The position numbers and the translations under genes are program-made. A DNA stretch of 64,000 nt. It comes from JBBDLF01 sp040879025 (lineage in GTDB: Bacteria > Pseudomonadota > Gammaproteobacteria > Pseudomonadales > Pseudohongiellaceae). The notes under the pieces were generated by a model. That model was given only the letters and a program-made list of their open reading frames with translations, was not told the DNA's origin and searched no databases. The stretch is taken from NCBI GenBank assembly GCA_040879025.1, contig JBBDLF010000015.1:1-64000 (forward strand). Reading direction: 5' to 3'. Below are positions 52,625-61,020 of this stretch, one piece after another; the first letter of the stretch is position 1; the number at the start of each line of letters is the position of its first letter.

Positions 52625-53560
52625 ATGAAACGGATTGCTTCAGTTCCTGTCACGAAATTTCTGGCAGTGCCAATGACACTGGCCGCCCTGGGGATCAGCG
52701 GTTCTGCGCTGGGGCAGGGCACGGTGTTTGAGTCACAGCCGGCGGTTCCCGGGCGGGAAACTGTGGTAACCGGTCAGCCGGCGGCCCAGGTAGGCAATGA
52801 TGCAATGAATCTGCTACTGGACCAGCTTCAGAGCTTGCGGGAGGAAGTTCAGACCCTGCGCGGTATGGTGGAGGAACAGGGTTTCGCCATCAGGCGCATG
52901 GAGCGTGAGGCACTGGACCGTTACACTGACCTGGATTCCCGGCTCACGGAACTGAGTCGCACCGTTCCTGAATCTTCTCCTGTTTCTCCACCCCGCGGAC
53001 AGACTTCGTCTCCGGCGAACAATGCGGGCAACAACAGCGGAACCGGCTCGAACGGCAATTCCACCAACCAGACCCCACCCGGTAACCTCGGCAACAGCCC
53101 GTCGCTGGCCGAACCCACGATACCCGCGGCTCCAGCCTCCAATGCCAGCCGCGCTCCTGCTCGAGGTACCCTGGAGCCGGCCGAGTTAAGTGAGCAACAG
53201 CTATATCAGATGGCTTACGAATCCGCCATCAACAGCCAGTTTGACCGTTCCGTCGCCCAGTTCGATCAATATCTGAGCCTCTATCGCTCAGGGCGGTTCG
53301 TGACGAATGCCCACTATTGGAAAGGGCAATCCTATCTCTATCTGCAACAATACGCCGAAGCGCGGCAGGCTTATGAAATTATTCTGGAACAGTATCCGAA
53401 TGATCCCAAGGCGCCGGATGCGATGTACGGACTTGCGCTGGCCTATGAAGGGCTGGGCAATGTGCAGCAAGCCAGACAGGTTTTAAATGACATCAAGCGC
53501 CAGTTTCCCAATACAGGTGTTGCCAATCTGGCGGACACCAGGCTGTTGTCTTTGCAATAG
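52625..53560 (+). CDS. cpoB: Cell division coordinator CpoB (YbgF)
   Basis: This 311-residue periplasmic protein has a signal peptide (FLAVPMTLAALGISGSALGQ), an N-terminal trimerising coiled coil (LLDQLQSLREEVQTLRGMVE), a low-complexity Ser/Pro/Asn/Gly linker (about 115-180) and C-terminal TPRs (YQMAYESAINSQFDRSVAQF; YPNDPKAPDAMYGLALAYEG). It coordinates Tol-Pal with cell-wall synthesis. Confidence 0.95.
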   Translation: MKRIASVPVTKFLAVPMTLAALGISGSALGQGTVFESQPAVPGRETVVTGQPAAQVGNDAMNLLLDQLQSLREEVQTLRGMVEEQGFAIRRMEREALDRYTDLDSRLTELSRTVPESSPVSPPRGQTSSPANNAGNNSGTGSNGNSTNQTPPGNLGNSPSLAEPTIPAAPASNASRAPARGTLEPAELSEQQLYQMAYESAINSQFDRSVAQFDQYLSLYRSGRFVTNAHYWKGQSYLYLQQYAEARQAYEIILEQYPNDPKAPDAMYGLALAYEGLGNVQQARQVLNDIKRQFPNTGVANLADTRLLSLQ

Positions 53561-53686
53561 GATTTGCCGGACGTGATTCACGTTCCGTCGTTCGGTCCAT
53601 GGAATCGCTTCTCGCCACACCATTATATTAGAAGGATTAGTCAAAATTGACCGTGCCGCCCCGGCAAGGTCACCGTCCCGGCACCG

Positions 53687-54340
53687 ATGAAGACAAAATC
53701 CGAACTGCGAATCACCGAAATTTTCCACTCCCTGCAGGGCGAGTCCAGCACCGTGGGACGTCCGACCGTGTTTGTCAGGCTTACCGGTTGCCCGCTTCGT
53801 TGCCGTTACTGCGATACCGCCTACGCATTTTCCGGTGGTGAAACGATGAACCTGGCGACGATAGTGGAACAGGTGACAGAGTATGACTGCCCCTTTGTTA
53901 CCGTGACTGGTGGTGAACCTCTGGCACAACCGGAATGCATCGGGTTGCTCACCGTATTGTGCGACCGGGGTTTTGCCGTTTCGCTGGAAACCGGCGGCGC
54001 CCTGTCGATAGCCGAAGTGGATAAACGCGTGTCGGTGGTGCTGGACCTGAAAACACCGGGTTCGGCGGAGTCGCATCGAAACAGGGAAGACAATATTCCC
54101 CTGCTTAAACCCGCTGACCAGGTCAAGTTTGTCATCTGCAGTCGTGAAGACTACGAATGGGCCAGGGAGAAAGTAGAGCAGTTCGGGTTGCACGAAAAGG
54201 TGGGAGAGGTGTTGTTTTCCCCGTCGTTCACCCAACTGCCGGCGCGACAGCTGGCCGAATGGGTGCTGGCTGATCGGCTGCCGGTGCGCATGCAGATGCA
54301 ATTGCACAAATTGATTTGGGGTGATGTCCCGGGACACTAG
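53687..54340 (+). CDS. queE: 7-carboxy-7-deazaguanine synthase QueE
   Basis: This 217-residue radical SAM enzyme of queuosine synthesis has FHSLQGESSTVGRPTVFVRL, the cluster motif TGCPLRCRYCDTAYAF (CxxxCxxC) and VTVTGGEPLAQPE. It ring-contracts 6-carboxytetrahydropterin. queC follows after 35 bp. Confidence 0.96.
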   Translation: MKTKSELRITEIFHSLQGESSTVGRPTVFVRLTGCPLRCRYCDTAYAFSGGETMNLATIVEQVTEYDCPFVTVTGGEPLAQPECIGLLTVLCDRGFAVSLETGGALSIAEVDKRVSVVLDLKTPGSAESHRNREDNIPLLKPADQVKFVICSREDYEWAREKVEQFGLHEKVGEVLFSPSFTQLPARQLAEWVLADRLPVRMQMQLHKLIWGDVPGH

Positions 54341-54375
54341 GATGAACGGGAACAGAAACAGGAACGGGACCAGAA

Positions 54376-55050
54376 ATGACAACGCGGAATAAAGCCGTGG
54401 TGCTGTTGTCCGGAGGTCTGGACTCAAGTACATGTCTGGCTATCGCCCGTGAGCGCGATTACGCCTGTTACGGATTGAGCTTCAATTACGGCCAGCGTTC
54501 GGCGAGCGAACTTGATGCTGCCCGAAGGATCGCGCAAGGGCAGGTTGATGAGTACCGCGTGATTTCACTGGCGATAGGGGAACTGGGCGGTTCGGCCCTC
54601 ACAGATTTCTCCCTGCGAGTGCCCGAAGAAGAAAGCGAAGGAATACCTGTCACTTATGTGCCGGCGAGAAACACCGTGTTTCTGTCCTGCGGCCTTGCCT
54701 GGGCCGAAGTGCTGAGTGCTGATGCGATTTTCATCGGCGTCAATGCGCTGGACTACTCCGGGTATCCTGACTGCCGTCCGGAATTCATCGCCGCCTTCGA
54801 GGCCATGGCCAACCTCGCCACCCAGGCGGCCGTGGAGGGCCGGCCAATCCGGGTCGAAGCCCCTTTAATGCATATGAGCAAGGCGGAAATAATCCGCAAG
54901 GGAACTGAATTGGGTGTGGACTACAGTCGCACCGTATCCTGCTACCAGGCGGACAGTGAAGGTCGCGCCTGCGGACGTTGCGACAGTTGCCGGTTGCGCA
55001 AAAACGGATTCACCGTGGCGGGCGTGGCGGATCCCACCCGGTACCTGTAG
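54376..55050 (+). CDS. queC: 7-cyano-7-deazaguanine synthase QueC
   Basis: This 224-residue PP-loop ATPase has LLSGGLDSSTCLAIARE, YGLSFNYGQRSASELDAARR and the zinc site CYQADSEGRACGRCDSCRLR. It converts carboxydeazaguanine to preQ0 with ATP and ammonia. It ends the cpoB-queE-queC run before tRNA-Lys. Confidence 0.97.
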   Translation: MTTRNKAVVLLSGGLDSSTCLAIARERDYACYGLSFNYGQRSASELDAARRIAQGQVDEYRVISLAIGELGGSALTDFSLRVPEEESEGIPVTYVPARNTVFLSCGLAWAEVLSADAIFIGVNALDYSGYPDCRPEFIAAFEAMANLATQAAVEGRPIRVEAPLMHMSKAEIIRKGTELGVDYSRTVSCYQADSEGRACGRCDSCRLRKNGFTVAGVADPTRYL

Positions 55051-55138
55051 AATTCACGGTATTCCGTCGCCAGGGAGGATGGAACAGACCGGAGGGTTTG
55101 CTCCGATGGGTTTAGAAGCCGGAACAGGGCTGCGGGGC

Positions 55139-55166
55139 TTGCCTTTTCCGATTTAGATAGTACTAT
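55139..55166 (+). promoter_or_regulatory. Promoter of tRNA-Lys
   Basis: -35 TTGCCT (55139-55144) and -10 TACTAT (55161-55166) are separated by 16 bp. The tRNA starts 13 bp after the -10. Confidence 0.55.
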
Positions 55167-55179
55167 GTCGCCCTTCCGT

Positions 55180-55255
55180 GGGTCGTTAGCTCAGCCGGTA
55201 GAGCAGTTGGCTTTTAACCAATTGGTCGCGCGTTCGAATCGCGCACGACCCACCA
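55180..55255 (+). tRNA. tRNA-Lys (anticodon TTT)
   Basis: A 76-nt cloverleaf. GGGTCGT pairs with ACGACCC, the D-arm is GCTCAGCCGGTAGAGC, the anticodon loop CTTTTAA carries TTT, the T-loop is TTCGAAT, and CCA is encoded. Its 3' 46 bases plus 3 downstream are repeated at 56701-56749. Confidence 0.97.
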
Positions 55256-55422
55256 TATCTCCAATAAAATTAAGCAGTTAGCGTTCACCGCCTAGCTGCT
55301 CTTTGTTGCAGTACCACCAGTGCCAGAGTTTTGCCGGACTTTCCTTCAACGGCGCGGATAAGCTCCTCCAACTCCGGTGCTGGAGGTGTTCCCGCCGTTG
55401 AGATTTTTTCGGGTAATACGAG

Positions 55423-55641
55423 TCACTTGCTACGCGTCACGCCGATGGCATTGGCGACGGTTTTCATTTCCGGAAAGGGCAGTTTTGCGTTGTCCCACCA
55501 ATATTTGAGAATGAATACCAGGATATTGAACTGGATAGGCGAGATTTTTAATACGGCCTGACGCTCGAGCAGAATATTAAGGACGAACGTCCACCCGGCG
55601 ACGACTATGGGATTACCCCATTTTCCCGGTTTCCTTCTTCC
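55423..55641 (-). pseudogene. Remnant of a mobile-element helix-turn-helix (replication/regulatory) protein
   Basis: On the minus strand one frame reads GKWGNPIVVAGWTFVLNILL, then ERQAVLKISPIQFNILVFIL and PFPEMKTVANAIGV, ending in a stop at 55423-55425. This matches helix-turn-helix proteins common on integrative elements (pattern GWT..PN.LLERQ..L.....NI...L..WW....PFPS...IA...GV). There is no start codon, a TAA lies upstream, and the recognition helix is cut after GVTRSK. It is a broken gene. The adjoining minus-strand sequence TAGTPPAPELEELIRAVEG may be a displaced C-terminal part. Confidence 0.65.
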
Positions 55642-55876
55642 TTAGTCGTTTGTGTATTGGACTTCGCGATCGGCATCACCCGCATCACGAACACACATGG
55701 CCATGATCATTGACACTCACAGCTATGGCAATTAACAATCAGGGGGAAAGCGCGGTATTTGTACTTCTTTACCAGAGCTAGAGTGTTTGAGAAAATTTGA
55801 CAGATTTAACAATTGACTTGATTTGTAGCATTCGTTTAACTTGTCTCAGTTCTTTTTAAGTCAAAACTTATTCTCT

Positions 55877-56389
55877 ATGCGATTCATTTGTCTGGCCTTA
55901 CTCATAGTTACTTCTGGACACGTCACGAATGCCGTTGCCCAGGAACTCACTGAAGAGTCCATCATTCGGCTTGTTAACAGCATGCCTGAAGTACTGAGGC
56001 CGCTGAGGTCTACTAAATTCGACAGAACGGAGTTTGAATATCCATCGGGACAGCCATACGCTCCTCTGTTCAATACCGTTAGATATTTTAAACAATACGA
56101 TGAAGAAACCTACAGTCAAATGACTAATGCTGCAGAGAAGTTTGGTTTTGTAACCCTCGAAGAATGGGCACGAATTGGTGATCGGGTATCAGTCACAGAG
56201 ATCGCATTGAAAAGGGAAGCAAGAGGTGAAGAGATTCCAGATATTCCCTCTGATACTGTGATTCAATTTGGAAGTTTTCCGGAAGCGAGTCGGATTTATA
56301 CATTATTAATTAGAGGGCTCCAGAATGTTACTGAGTCGGATAAAGAAATAGTAGCACCGCTCCTCGACCTACTTAACAATTCCAATTGA
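55877..56389 (+). CDS. Orphan secreted protein of the tRNA-Lys element
   Basis: This 170-residue protein has a signal peptide (MRFICLALLIVTSGHVTNAV, cleavage near VAQ-E) and a helical mature part (LTEESIIRLVNSMPEVLRPL; FGFVTLEEWARIGDRVS). I do not recognise a family. It is AT-rich like the rest of the element and is its only intact gene. The frame is open to 55841 (TTG), but ATG 55877 fits the signal peptide. Confidence 0.7.
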   Translation: MRFICLALLIVTSGHVTNAVAQELTEESIIRLVNSMPEVLRPLRSTKFDRTEFEYPSGQPYAPLFNTVRYFKQYDEETYSQMTNAAEKFGFVTLEEWARIGDRVSVTEIALKREARGEEIPDIPSDTVIQFGSFPEASRIYTLLIRGLQNVTESDKEIVAPLLDLLNNSN

Positions 56390-56700
56390 TTCAAAACCCC
56401 TACTGATACAGCTTGAGTTTTCTAGTTACTTCCTCTATTCATCAATTATTACTTTTCGTTTGTGCCTATCGTTCCATTGTTTTTTCATTTTGTCACAAAC
56501 TTCACTACTGGACCGACCAAGGAAGATAGCTATTTTCTTGCGGTTTTCGATCCTCATAATTGTTCCACCACTTTCCCAACTAGACCAGGTACAGGGGTCT
56601 ATTCCGAGATTCCTGGAAGCGGTTCGCCGAGACCAACCAAAAGTTCTTGTCTCTTTGCTGCCAGATTCAATAAAACAACAAGGTAGGTTTCGGTAGGTCA
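56390..56700. other. AT-rich right end of the tRNA-Lys element
   Basis: About 310 bases without a convincing gene. A 78-codon plus-strand frame lacks an SD and family resemblance. The stretch ends at the displaced tRNA-Lys half. Confidence 0.4.
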
Positions 56701-56795
56701 GCTTTTAACCAATTGGTCGCGCGTTCGAATCGCGCACGACCCACCATATTCCCCCGGTGAACCTTCCTGCTACGGTGTGGTGTTCACCGCAGGCA

Positions 56796-57332
56796 TCAAC
56801 TCCCGAACAGCACACTCCACACCAGTTGCAGCAACGCGATAACCGCGTAAATCAACAGCACCACAACGACAACAATCCCGAGAAAAAAAAGAAAATTGCT
56901 GATGACGCTGCGTTTGTAGGTACTCTCCGGGTTCCGGTTGTAGCGTTCCATCAGCCGTGAATTACGCAAGTTGGCCTTCCAGAAAAAATCGAAGAGATCG
57001 CCGATAATCGGAATGGCGCCGACCGAGCCATCGATGATGACGTTGATCACCATGCGGGCCAATACCATTCGCCGGACATTACGCTTGTATGCCTGGTAGA
57101 TGATCCAGGTGGACAGGCCGCCGCCGATCGCGTCACCGATTCCCGGAACCAGGCCGATAATGCCATCCAGCCCAATTCGGTAGCCCCCGGGGATGGGAAC
57201 ACTGCTGTCGAGTAGCCAGGCCAGCCAGTCGCGTCGTTTCAGTTGTTCATTTTCGTCAGTAGACCCGCCATCGTCCGGTGCCGGGTCGGACCTGCCATGC
57301 GGCATCCGAACTGGCTTGTCGTCAACACTCAC
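56796..57332 (-). CDS. DUF4112-family membrane protein
   Basis: This 178-residue protein has a charged N-terminus and a DUF4112 core: WLAWLLDSSVPIPGGYRIGL, then GIIGLVPGIGDAIGGGLSTW and IIDGSVGAIPIIGDLFDFFW. A C-terminal helix follows (FLFFLGIVVVVVLLIYAVIA). Function unknown. It overlaps the upstream protease gene by 11 bp, so the pair is co-translated. Confidence 0.85.
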   Translation of the reverse strand: MSVDDKPVRMPHGRSDPAPDDGGSTDENEQLKRRDWLAWLLDSSVPIPGGYRIGLDGIIGLVPGIGDAIGGGLSTWIIYQAYKRNVRRMVLARMVINVIIDGSVGAIPIIGDLFDFFWKANLRNSRLMERYNRNPESTYKRSVISNFLFFLGIVVVVVLLIYAVIALLQLVWSVLFGS

Positions 57333-58032
57333 TGATGGCTACGTCCCGGGCGTGGTCGGGCCAGATCCCTCCGGCCGGCACGATGCCGCGGAATCCCTCA
57401 AGCTTGTGCAGAAACAGATTCATCTCCGCATCGACCACGTCTTCACACACCTCATAAAGTACGTTGACGCCGGCGAGGTCATCAATGTGCAGATCCCCAC
57501 GTTGCAACACCGGCGCCATCAGCGCATCGGGATTGAGGCTGTGAGCCAGCCCCACACCGTGGCCCACTTCGTGAACCATCACGGCGTCGATATTGGCGCT
57601 GGTGACTACGCTGGTAAACACTTCGATATCAAAATCGAGGATTCTGCTGTGCAACCAATACAGATGCGTACGGCCACCGATAGCGTTGCCGGTTCCCAGT
57701 TGCAGCGGCAGAACCTGGTAATTTATTCCGGGCGGAAGCTGGCGCAGGCTCTCGGTGGCTTGGTCGCTGCAATAAATTGTCGGCCGTCGGTCGTATTCAT
57801 GTTGCCGGTGGGCACCCTGGTATCTGAAGTCCACGACGTCCCATTTGGCGAACGCCGCAACGGCGGCTTCGCGAACATAGTCAGGGCAGTCGGCATCATC
57901 ATAATGCCAGTCAACGAGGTCGGGGAGGCGGGGACAGCCGTCGTAGCATTCAAAACCATGGCTGTCGTCGATTGGGTCAAGGACGGCGCCCAGCATGAAT
58001 GAGGCCAGCATGACCGCGATCAGGGTCCACAT
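57322..58032 (-). CDS. Matrixin-like zinc metalloprotease, exported or membrane-anchored
   Basis: This roughly 236-residue protein has an N-terminal hydrophobic segment (MWTLIAVMLASFMLGAVLD) and the metzincin zinc motif VHEVGHGVGLAHS (HExxHxxGxxH, about residue 175 from this start), with DALMAPV as the Met-turn. Several Cys pairs in the mature part (FECYDGCPRLP, DADCPD, IYCSDQ) suggest a disulfide-bonded extracytoplasmic enzyme. The ATG at 58032 is favoured over 58086 because it starts at the signal segment. It overlaps the DUF4112 gene. Confidence 0.82.
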   Translation of the reverse strand: MWTLIAVMLASFMLGAVLDPIDDSHGFECYDGCPRLPDLVDWHYDDADCPDYVREAAVAAFAKWDVVDFRYQGAHRQHEYDRRPTIYCSDQATESLRQLPPGINYQVLPLQLGTGNAIGGRTHLYWLHSRILDFDIEVFTSVVTSANIDAVMVHEVGHGVGLAHSLNPDALMAPVLQRGDLHIDDLAGVNVLYEVCEDVVDAEMNLFLHKLEGFRGIVPAGGIWPDHARDVAISEC

Positions 58033-58385
58033 TCGTTCCCGACCCTGTTGCTGTGGAGTCTGTCCCGTTTTGGGAAGCCTTCGCATCCGTATCGTTCGCG
58101 CCCTTGGTGTCGGTGGACCGGGAAACCCGGTTTAATTCAAAGTGGGAAGGGTCATTCAAGCATTTCCCCGTACAGCACATTGCGGCAGAAGCAGGCACCA
58201 GGTGAGGGTGAAAACCCGGTTTTGACAAAGACTTTACCGGACTCGTGTTAAGCTTTTGATATTATTGGTATTATCGAGTCGGCAGACAACAAAGGCACGG
58301 ATTCGCAATCAAGGCCGGTCTTCTGGTATACGGGGCGCGAGCGGGAAATCCGGCGCACATGCTATGATTCAGCTCTGCCACGCGG
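58033..58385. other. Divergent intergenic region between the protease gene and nadA
   Basis: About 350 bases without a gene. A possible plus-strand promoter is TTGACA at 58222-58227 with TGTTAA 18 bp downstream, about 135 bp before nadA. I see no NadQ/NrtR-type dyad. Confidence 0.4.
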
Positions 58386-59480
58386 ATGACATCTATGTTG
58401 AAGACAGCTTACAGCGAAACCGACCTGGCGGCCGATCGGGACGAGGTAAAACAGCACCTGAATGTTGTGAACCTGCCTGGAAGACGGACGCCCAAAGAAG
58501 AGGCCGGTTATTACGAAGCCCTCCGGGCCCTGCTGCGTGAGCGGGACGCCACCCTGGTGGCACATTATTATACTGATGCGCACTTGCAGGAATTGGCGGA
58601 AGCAACCGGCGGATTCGTCGGCGATTCCCTGGAGATGGCCCGTTACGGCCGCGACGCGGACTCGTCGACGCTGGTGGTGGGCGGCGTACGCTTCATGGGG
58701 GAAACCGCCAAGATACTCAGCCCTGAAAAACACGTATTGATGCCGACGCTGGAGGCAACCTGCTCACTGGACATTGCCTGCCCCATAGATGCGTTTTCCA
58801 GGTTTTGCGATCAGCACCCCGACCGGACAGTGGTGGTTTATGCCAACACGTCCGCCGCGGTCAAGGCGCGGGCGGACTGGGTGGTCACTTCCAGTATCGC
58901 CGTGGACGTGATCGAACATTTGAAGGAGCAAGGGAAGAAGGTTATCTGGGCTCCTGACAAGCACCTGGGGGCGTATATCGAACGAGTCACCGGTGCCGAC
59001 ATGCTGTTGTGGAATGCGGCGTGCATTGTGCATGAGGAGTTCAAGGCTCGCGGCTTGCTGGACATGCGCGCTGTCTATCCCGATGCCGCCATCCTGGCTC
59101 ACCCGGAGTCACCACAGTCGGTGCTGGAAATTGCCGACTTTATCGGGTCCACCACACAAATCATTAAAGCGGCATGTTCAATGGAGAACCGCCGCTTTAT
59201 TGTGGCCACTGACCAGGGCATTTTTCATAAATTGAGACAGAAGGCGCCGGAAAAGGAATTTATCATCGCGCCCACTGCCGGTAATGATGCAACGTGCCGC
59301 AGTTGTGCCAACTGTCCCTGGATGGCGATGAACTCGCTGGAAGCGACCTACCGCTCCCTGCTCAACATGAGCGACGAGGTCAGGGTGGAGAAGGGCGTAG
59401 CGGCGAAAGCGATGGTTCCGCTGCAACGCATGCTGGATTTCGCCGCGGAAAATCAGCTCGCTGTGCGAGGCAAGGCCTAG
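58386..59480 (+). CDS. nadA: Quinolinate synthase A
   Basis: This 364-residue iron-sulfur enzyme makes quinolinate from iminoaspartate and DHAP in NAD synthesis. It has LVAHYYTDAHLQELAEATGG, GDSLEMARYGRD, GVRFMGETAKILSPEKHVLM, EATCSLDIACP and CRSCANCPWMAMNSLEATYR; the cluster cysteines are present. It lies after queC-tRNA-Lys as in Pseudomonas, once the inserted element is ignored. ATG 58395 (MLKTAY) is an alternative start. Confidence 0.96.
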   Translation: MTSMLKTAYSETDLAADRDEVKQHLNVVNLPGRRTPKEEAGYYEALRALLRERDATLVAHYYTDAHLQELAEATGGFVGDSLEMARYGRDADSSTLVVGGVRFMGETAKILSPEKHVLMPTLEATCSLDIACPIDAFSRFCDQHPDRTVVVYANTSAAVKARADWVVTSSIAVDVIEHLKEQGKKVIWAPDKHLGAYIERVTGADMLLWNAACIVHEEFKARGLLDMRAVYPDAAILAHPESPQSVLEIADFIGSTTQIIKAACSMENRRFIVATDQGIFHKLRQKAPEKEFIIAPTAGNDATCRSCANCPWMAMNSLEATYRSLLNMSDEVRVEKGVAAKAMVPLQRMLDFAAENQLAVRGKA

Positions 59481-59684
59481 GCCGAATATTTCATCTTCCT
59501 CGGCGGCAGTTCCTACTCAATCCGCATGCTGCCCGTATGGCAGACCCTGACTCTGTTCAGCCCGGTACTCTACCTGGTGAGCGGCTTCCGCTGGAGTTTC
59601 TACGAGTCCTCGGATGTCAATGTGGGGGTCGGCCTGTTCATAACAGGTCTGTTCCTGCTGATCTGCATGGCAATCATGCACTGA
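59481..59684 (+). pseudogene. C-terminal fragment of an ABC-2-type transporter permease
   Basis: Directly after the nadA TAG, in the same frame, 67 codons read FIFLGGSSYSIRMLPVWQTL and TLFSPVLYLVSGFRWSFYES, then GLFITGLFLLICMAI. This is the last two membrane segments of DrrB/NatB-type ABC-2 permeases (pattern GG.FYSI..LP..WQ....NP..Y.I.G.R). The rest of the permease and the ATPase gene are missing. The junction with nadA looks like a deletion or insertion end, immediately before the CRISPR-Cas operon. Confidence 0.7.
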
Positions 59685-59926
59685 CTGAGTATCGTTTGGA
59701 AAAATGATTTACGAGGGATGTCGTCCCCTGGTTATGATACGATCCGTTCAAATCTCTGCGGTACGGATCAATAGTGTCCCTGGCGCCAATCTTGCCGAGT
59801 AAGTGAAGCGATACAGTTTGTATTGGGTGTTGCGGGGTGCTTTCGCAAGCTTGCAATCACTTTGGGACTGGGAAGAAACAGTTACTATCGTGCCATGTAA
59901 AACAAGGACGAGAGCGCGCTCCACTC
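59685..59926. other. Leader region of the type III-B CRISPR operon
   Basis: About 240 bases without a gene. No CRISPR repeat unit, palindrome or strong promoter stands out. Confidence 0.35.
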
Positions 59927-61018
59927 ATGCCTGATCAACGGTTTCGCAAGATCCTTCTGGCTGTCAGCGGCATGTCGCCGCAGATCATCACTGAAACAGT
60001 GTATGCGCTGATCCAGGGAAAAGACTGGATTCCGGATGAGGTGCGCCTGATCACCACGGAGCAGGGGCGGCAAAATGCCGTATTGCAACTGCTGGAGGGT
60101 GAAAGACATTTCCAGCGGCTGCTTGATGACTACCTGGTTGACCAGCCAGTCGAATTCACTGAACAAAGTATAAATGTGATACAGGACGTGGGAGGTCATG
60201 CCCTGCCGGACCTGCGCACTCCGGAAGACAACGAGGCCGCCGCCAATACCATTTGTGCGGAAATTCGTGAACTGACCAACGACTCCTCCACTGAACTGCA
60301 TGTGTCCCTGGCCGGGGGCCGCAAGACCATGGGGTTCTATGCCGGGTATGCGCTTTCCCTGTTTGGCCGGCCACAGGATCGGCTGAGCCATGTGCTGGTG
60401 AGTGAAGACTACGAAAACAACAGGAACTTTTTCTACCCAACTCCCCGGACACGCGTTATCCATGATCGTGATGATCAACCTTTGGATGCCAGCGCTGCCA
60501 GGGTATGGCTAGCGGAAATTCCTTTTGTGCGCCTGCGCAGTGGCTTGCCGCAAAGCCTGTTGGAGGGACAACACAGTTTCGGTGAAACAGTGGAACTGGC
60601 CCGCAAGGCAACAGAGCAGGCCAGGTTGATTCTTTTTCCTGCCGCATGCCGTTATCAGCTCAATGGCGTCTCCGGAAAATTGACCTCAGTGCCCATCGCC
60701 ATTCTACTATGGGCTGCGGTGCGCGAGACTCCCATTACGCCGCTGGTTGAGGGTGAAAAAAGTGCCGAGTATGCCAGGGAGCTTCTACGGTTGGTTGAGC
60801 AACACAATCTGCCGTTACATGGCAGAACTGAACTGGCTTGGGAAAAAGGCGACGTTACCAAATCTTTTCTGGAAACCCATATCTCTAAACTCAACACAAC
60901 ACTGGCCGCTCAGCTTGGGCCTGAACTGAGCCGTTTATGCAAGCTTGCCATTGTCCAGCGCAATGGATATTCCGGCTATGCTTTGCCGGAAAATCTTGAA
61001 ATCGCAATTCAGTCATAG
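59927..61018 (+). CDS. CRISPR-associated CARF-domain protein (NE0113/ring-nuclease type) with helical C-terminal domain
   Basis: This 363-residue protein begins RKILLAVSGMSPQIITETVY, the TIGR02584/NE0113 start, and has the CARF ligand motif ELHVSLAGGRKTMGFYAGYA (about residues 120-140). CARF domains bind cyclic oligoadenylate made by Cas10; members of this family can also cleave it and so switch the response off. The C-terminal part (about 200-363: VPIAILLWAAVRETPITPL, SFLETHISKLNTTLAAQLG) looks like a winged-helix domain rather than a HEPN nuclease. ATG 59927 fits the family; the frame is open to 59837. cmr1 follows after 2 bp. Confidence 0.8.
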   Translation: MPDQRFRKILLAVSGMSPQIITETVYALIQGKDWIPDEVRLITTEQGRQNAVLQLLEGERHFQRLLDDYLVDQPVEFTEQSINVIQDVGGHALPDLRTPEDNEAAANTICAEIRELTNDSSTELHVSLAGGRKTMGFYAGYALSLFGRPQDRLSHVLVSEDYENNRNFFYPTPRTRVIHDRDDQPLDASAARVWLAEIPFVRLRSGLPQSLLEGQHSFGETVELARKATEQARLILFPAACRYQLNGVSGKLTSVPIAILLWAAVRETPITPLVEGEKSAEYARELLRLVEQHNLPLHGRTELAWEKGDVTKSFLETHISKLNTTLAAQLGPELSRLCKLAIVQRNGYSGYALPENLEIAIQS

Positions 61019-61020
61019 GG

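Larger units (their letters stand above)
55210..56749. mobile_element. Small decayed integrated element at tRNA-Lys, with 49-bp direct repeats
   Basis: The sequence from GCTTTTAACCAATTGG to ACCATAT is identical at 55210-55258 and 56701-56749. The left copy completes the functional tRNA-Lys; the right copy is a displaced 3' half. The 1.4 kb between is AT-richer than the flanks (25 of 60 GC at 56041) and holds an HTH-protein remnant and an orphan secreted protein but no integrase. This is the classic result of tyrosine-integrase insertion followed by decay, or a satellite that borrowed an integrase. Confidence 0.85.

Noticed and set aside
56460..56696. 78-codon frame at the end of the tRNA-Lys element
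   Set aside because: No SD or family match; AT-rich intergenic sequence.
59685..59926. Search for CRISPR repeats before the III-B operon
   Set aside because: No direct repeats of 25-40 bases with regular spacing are present here or anywhere in the window.
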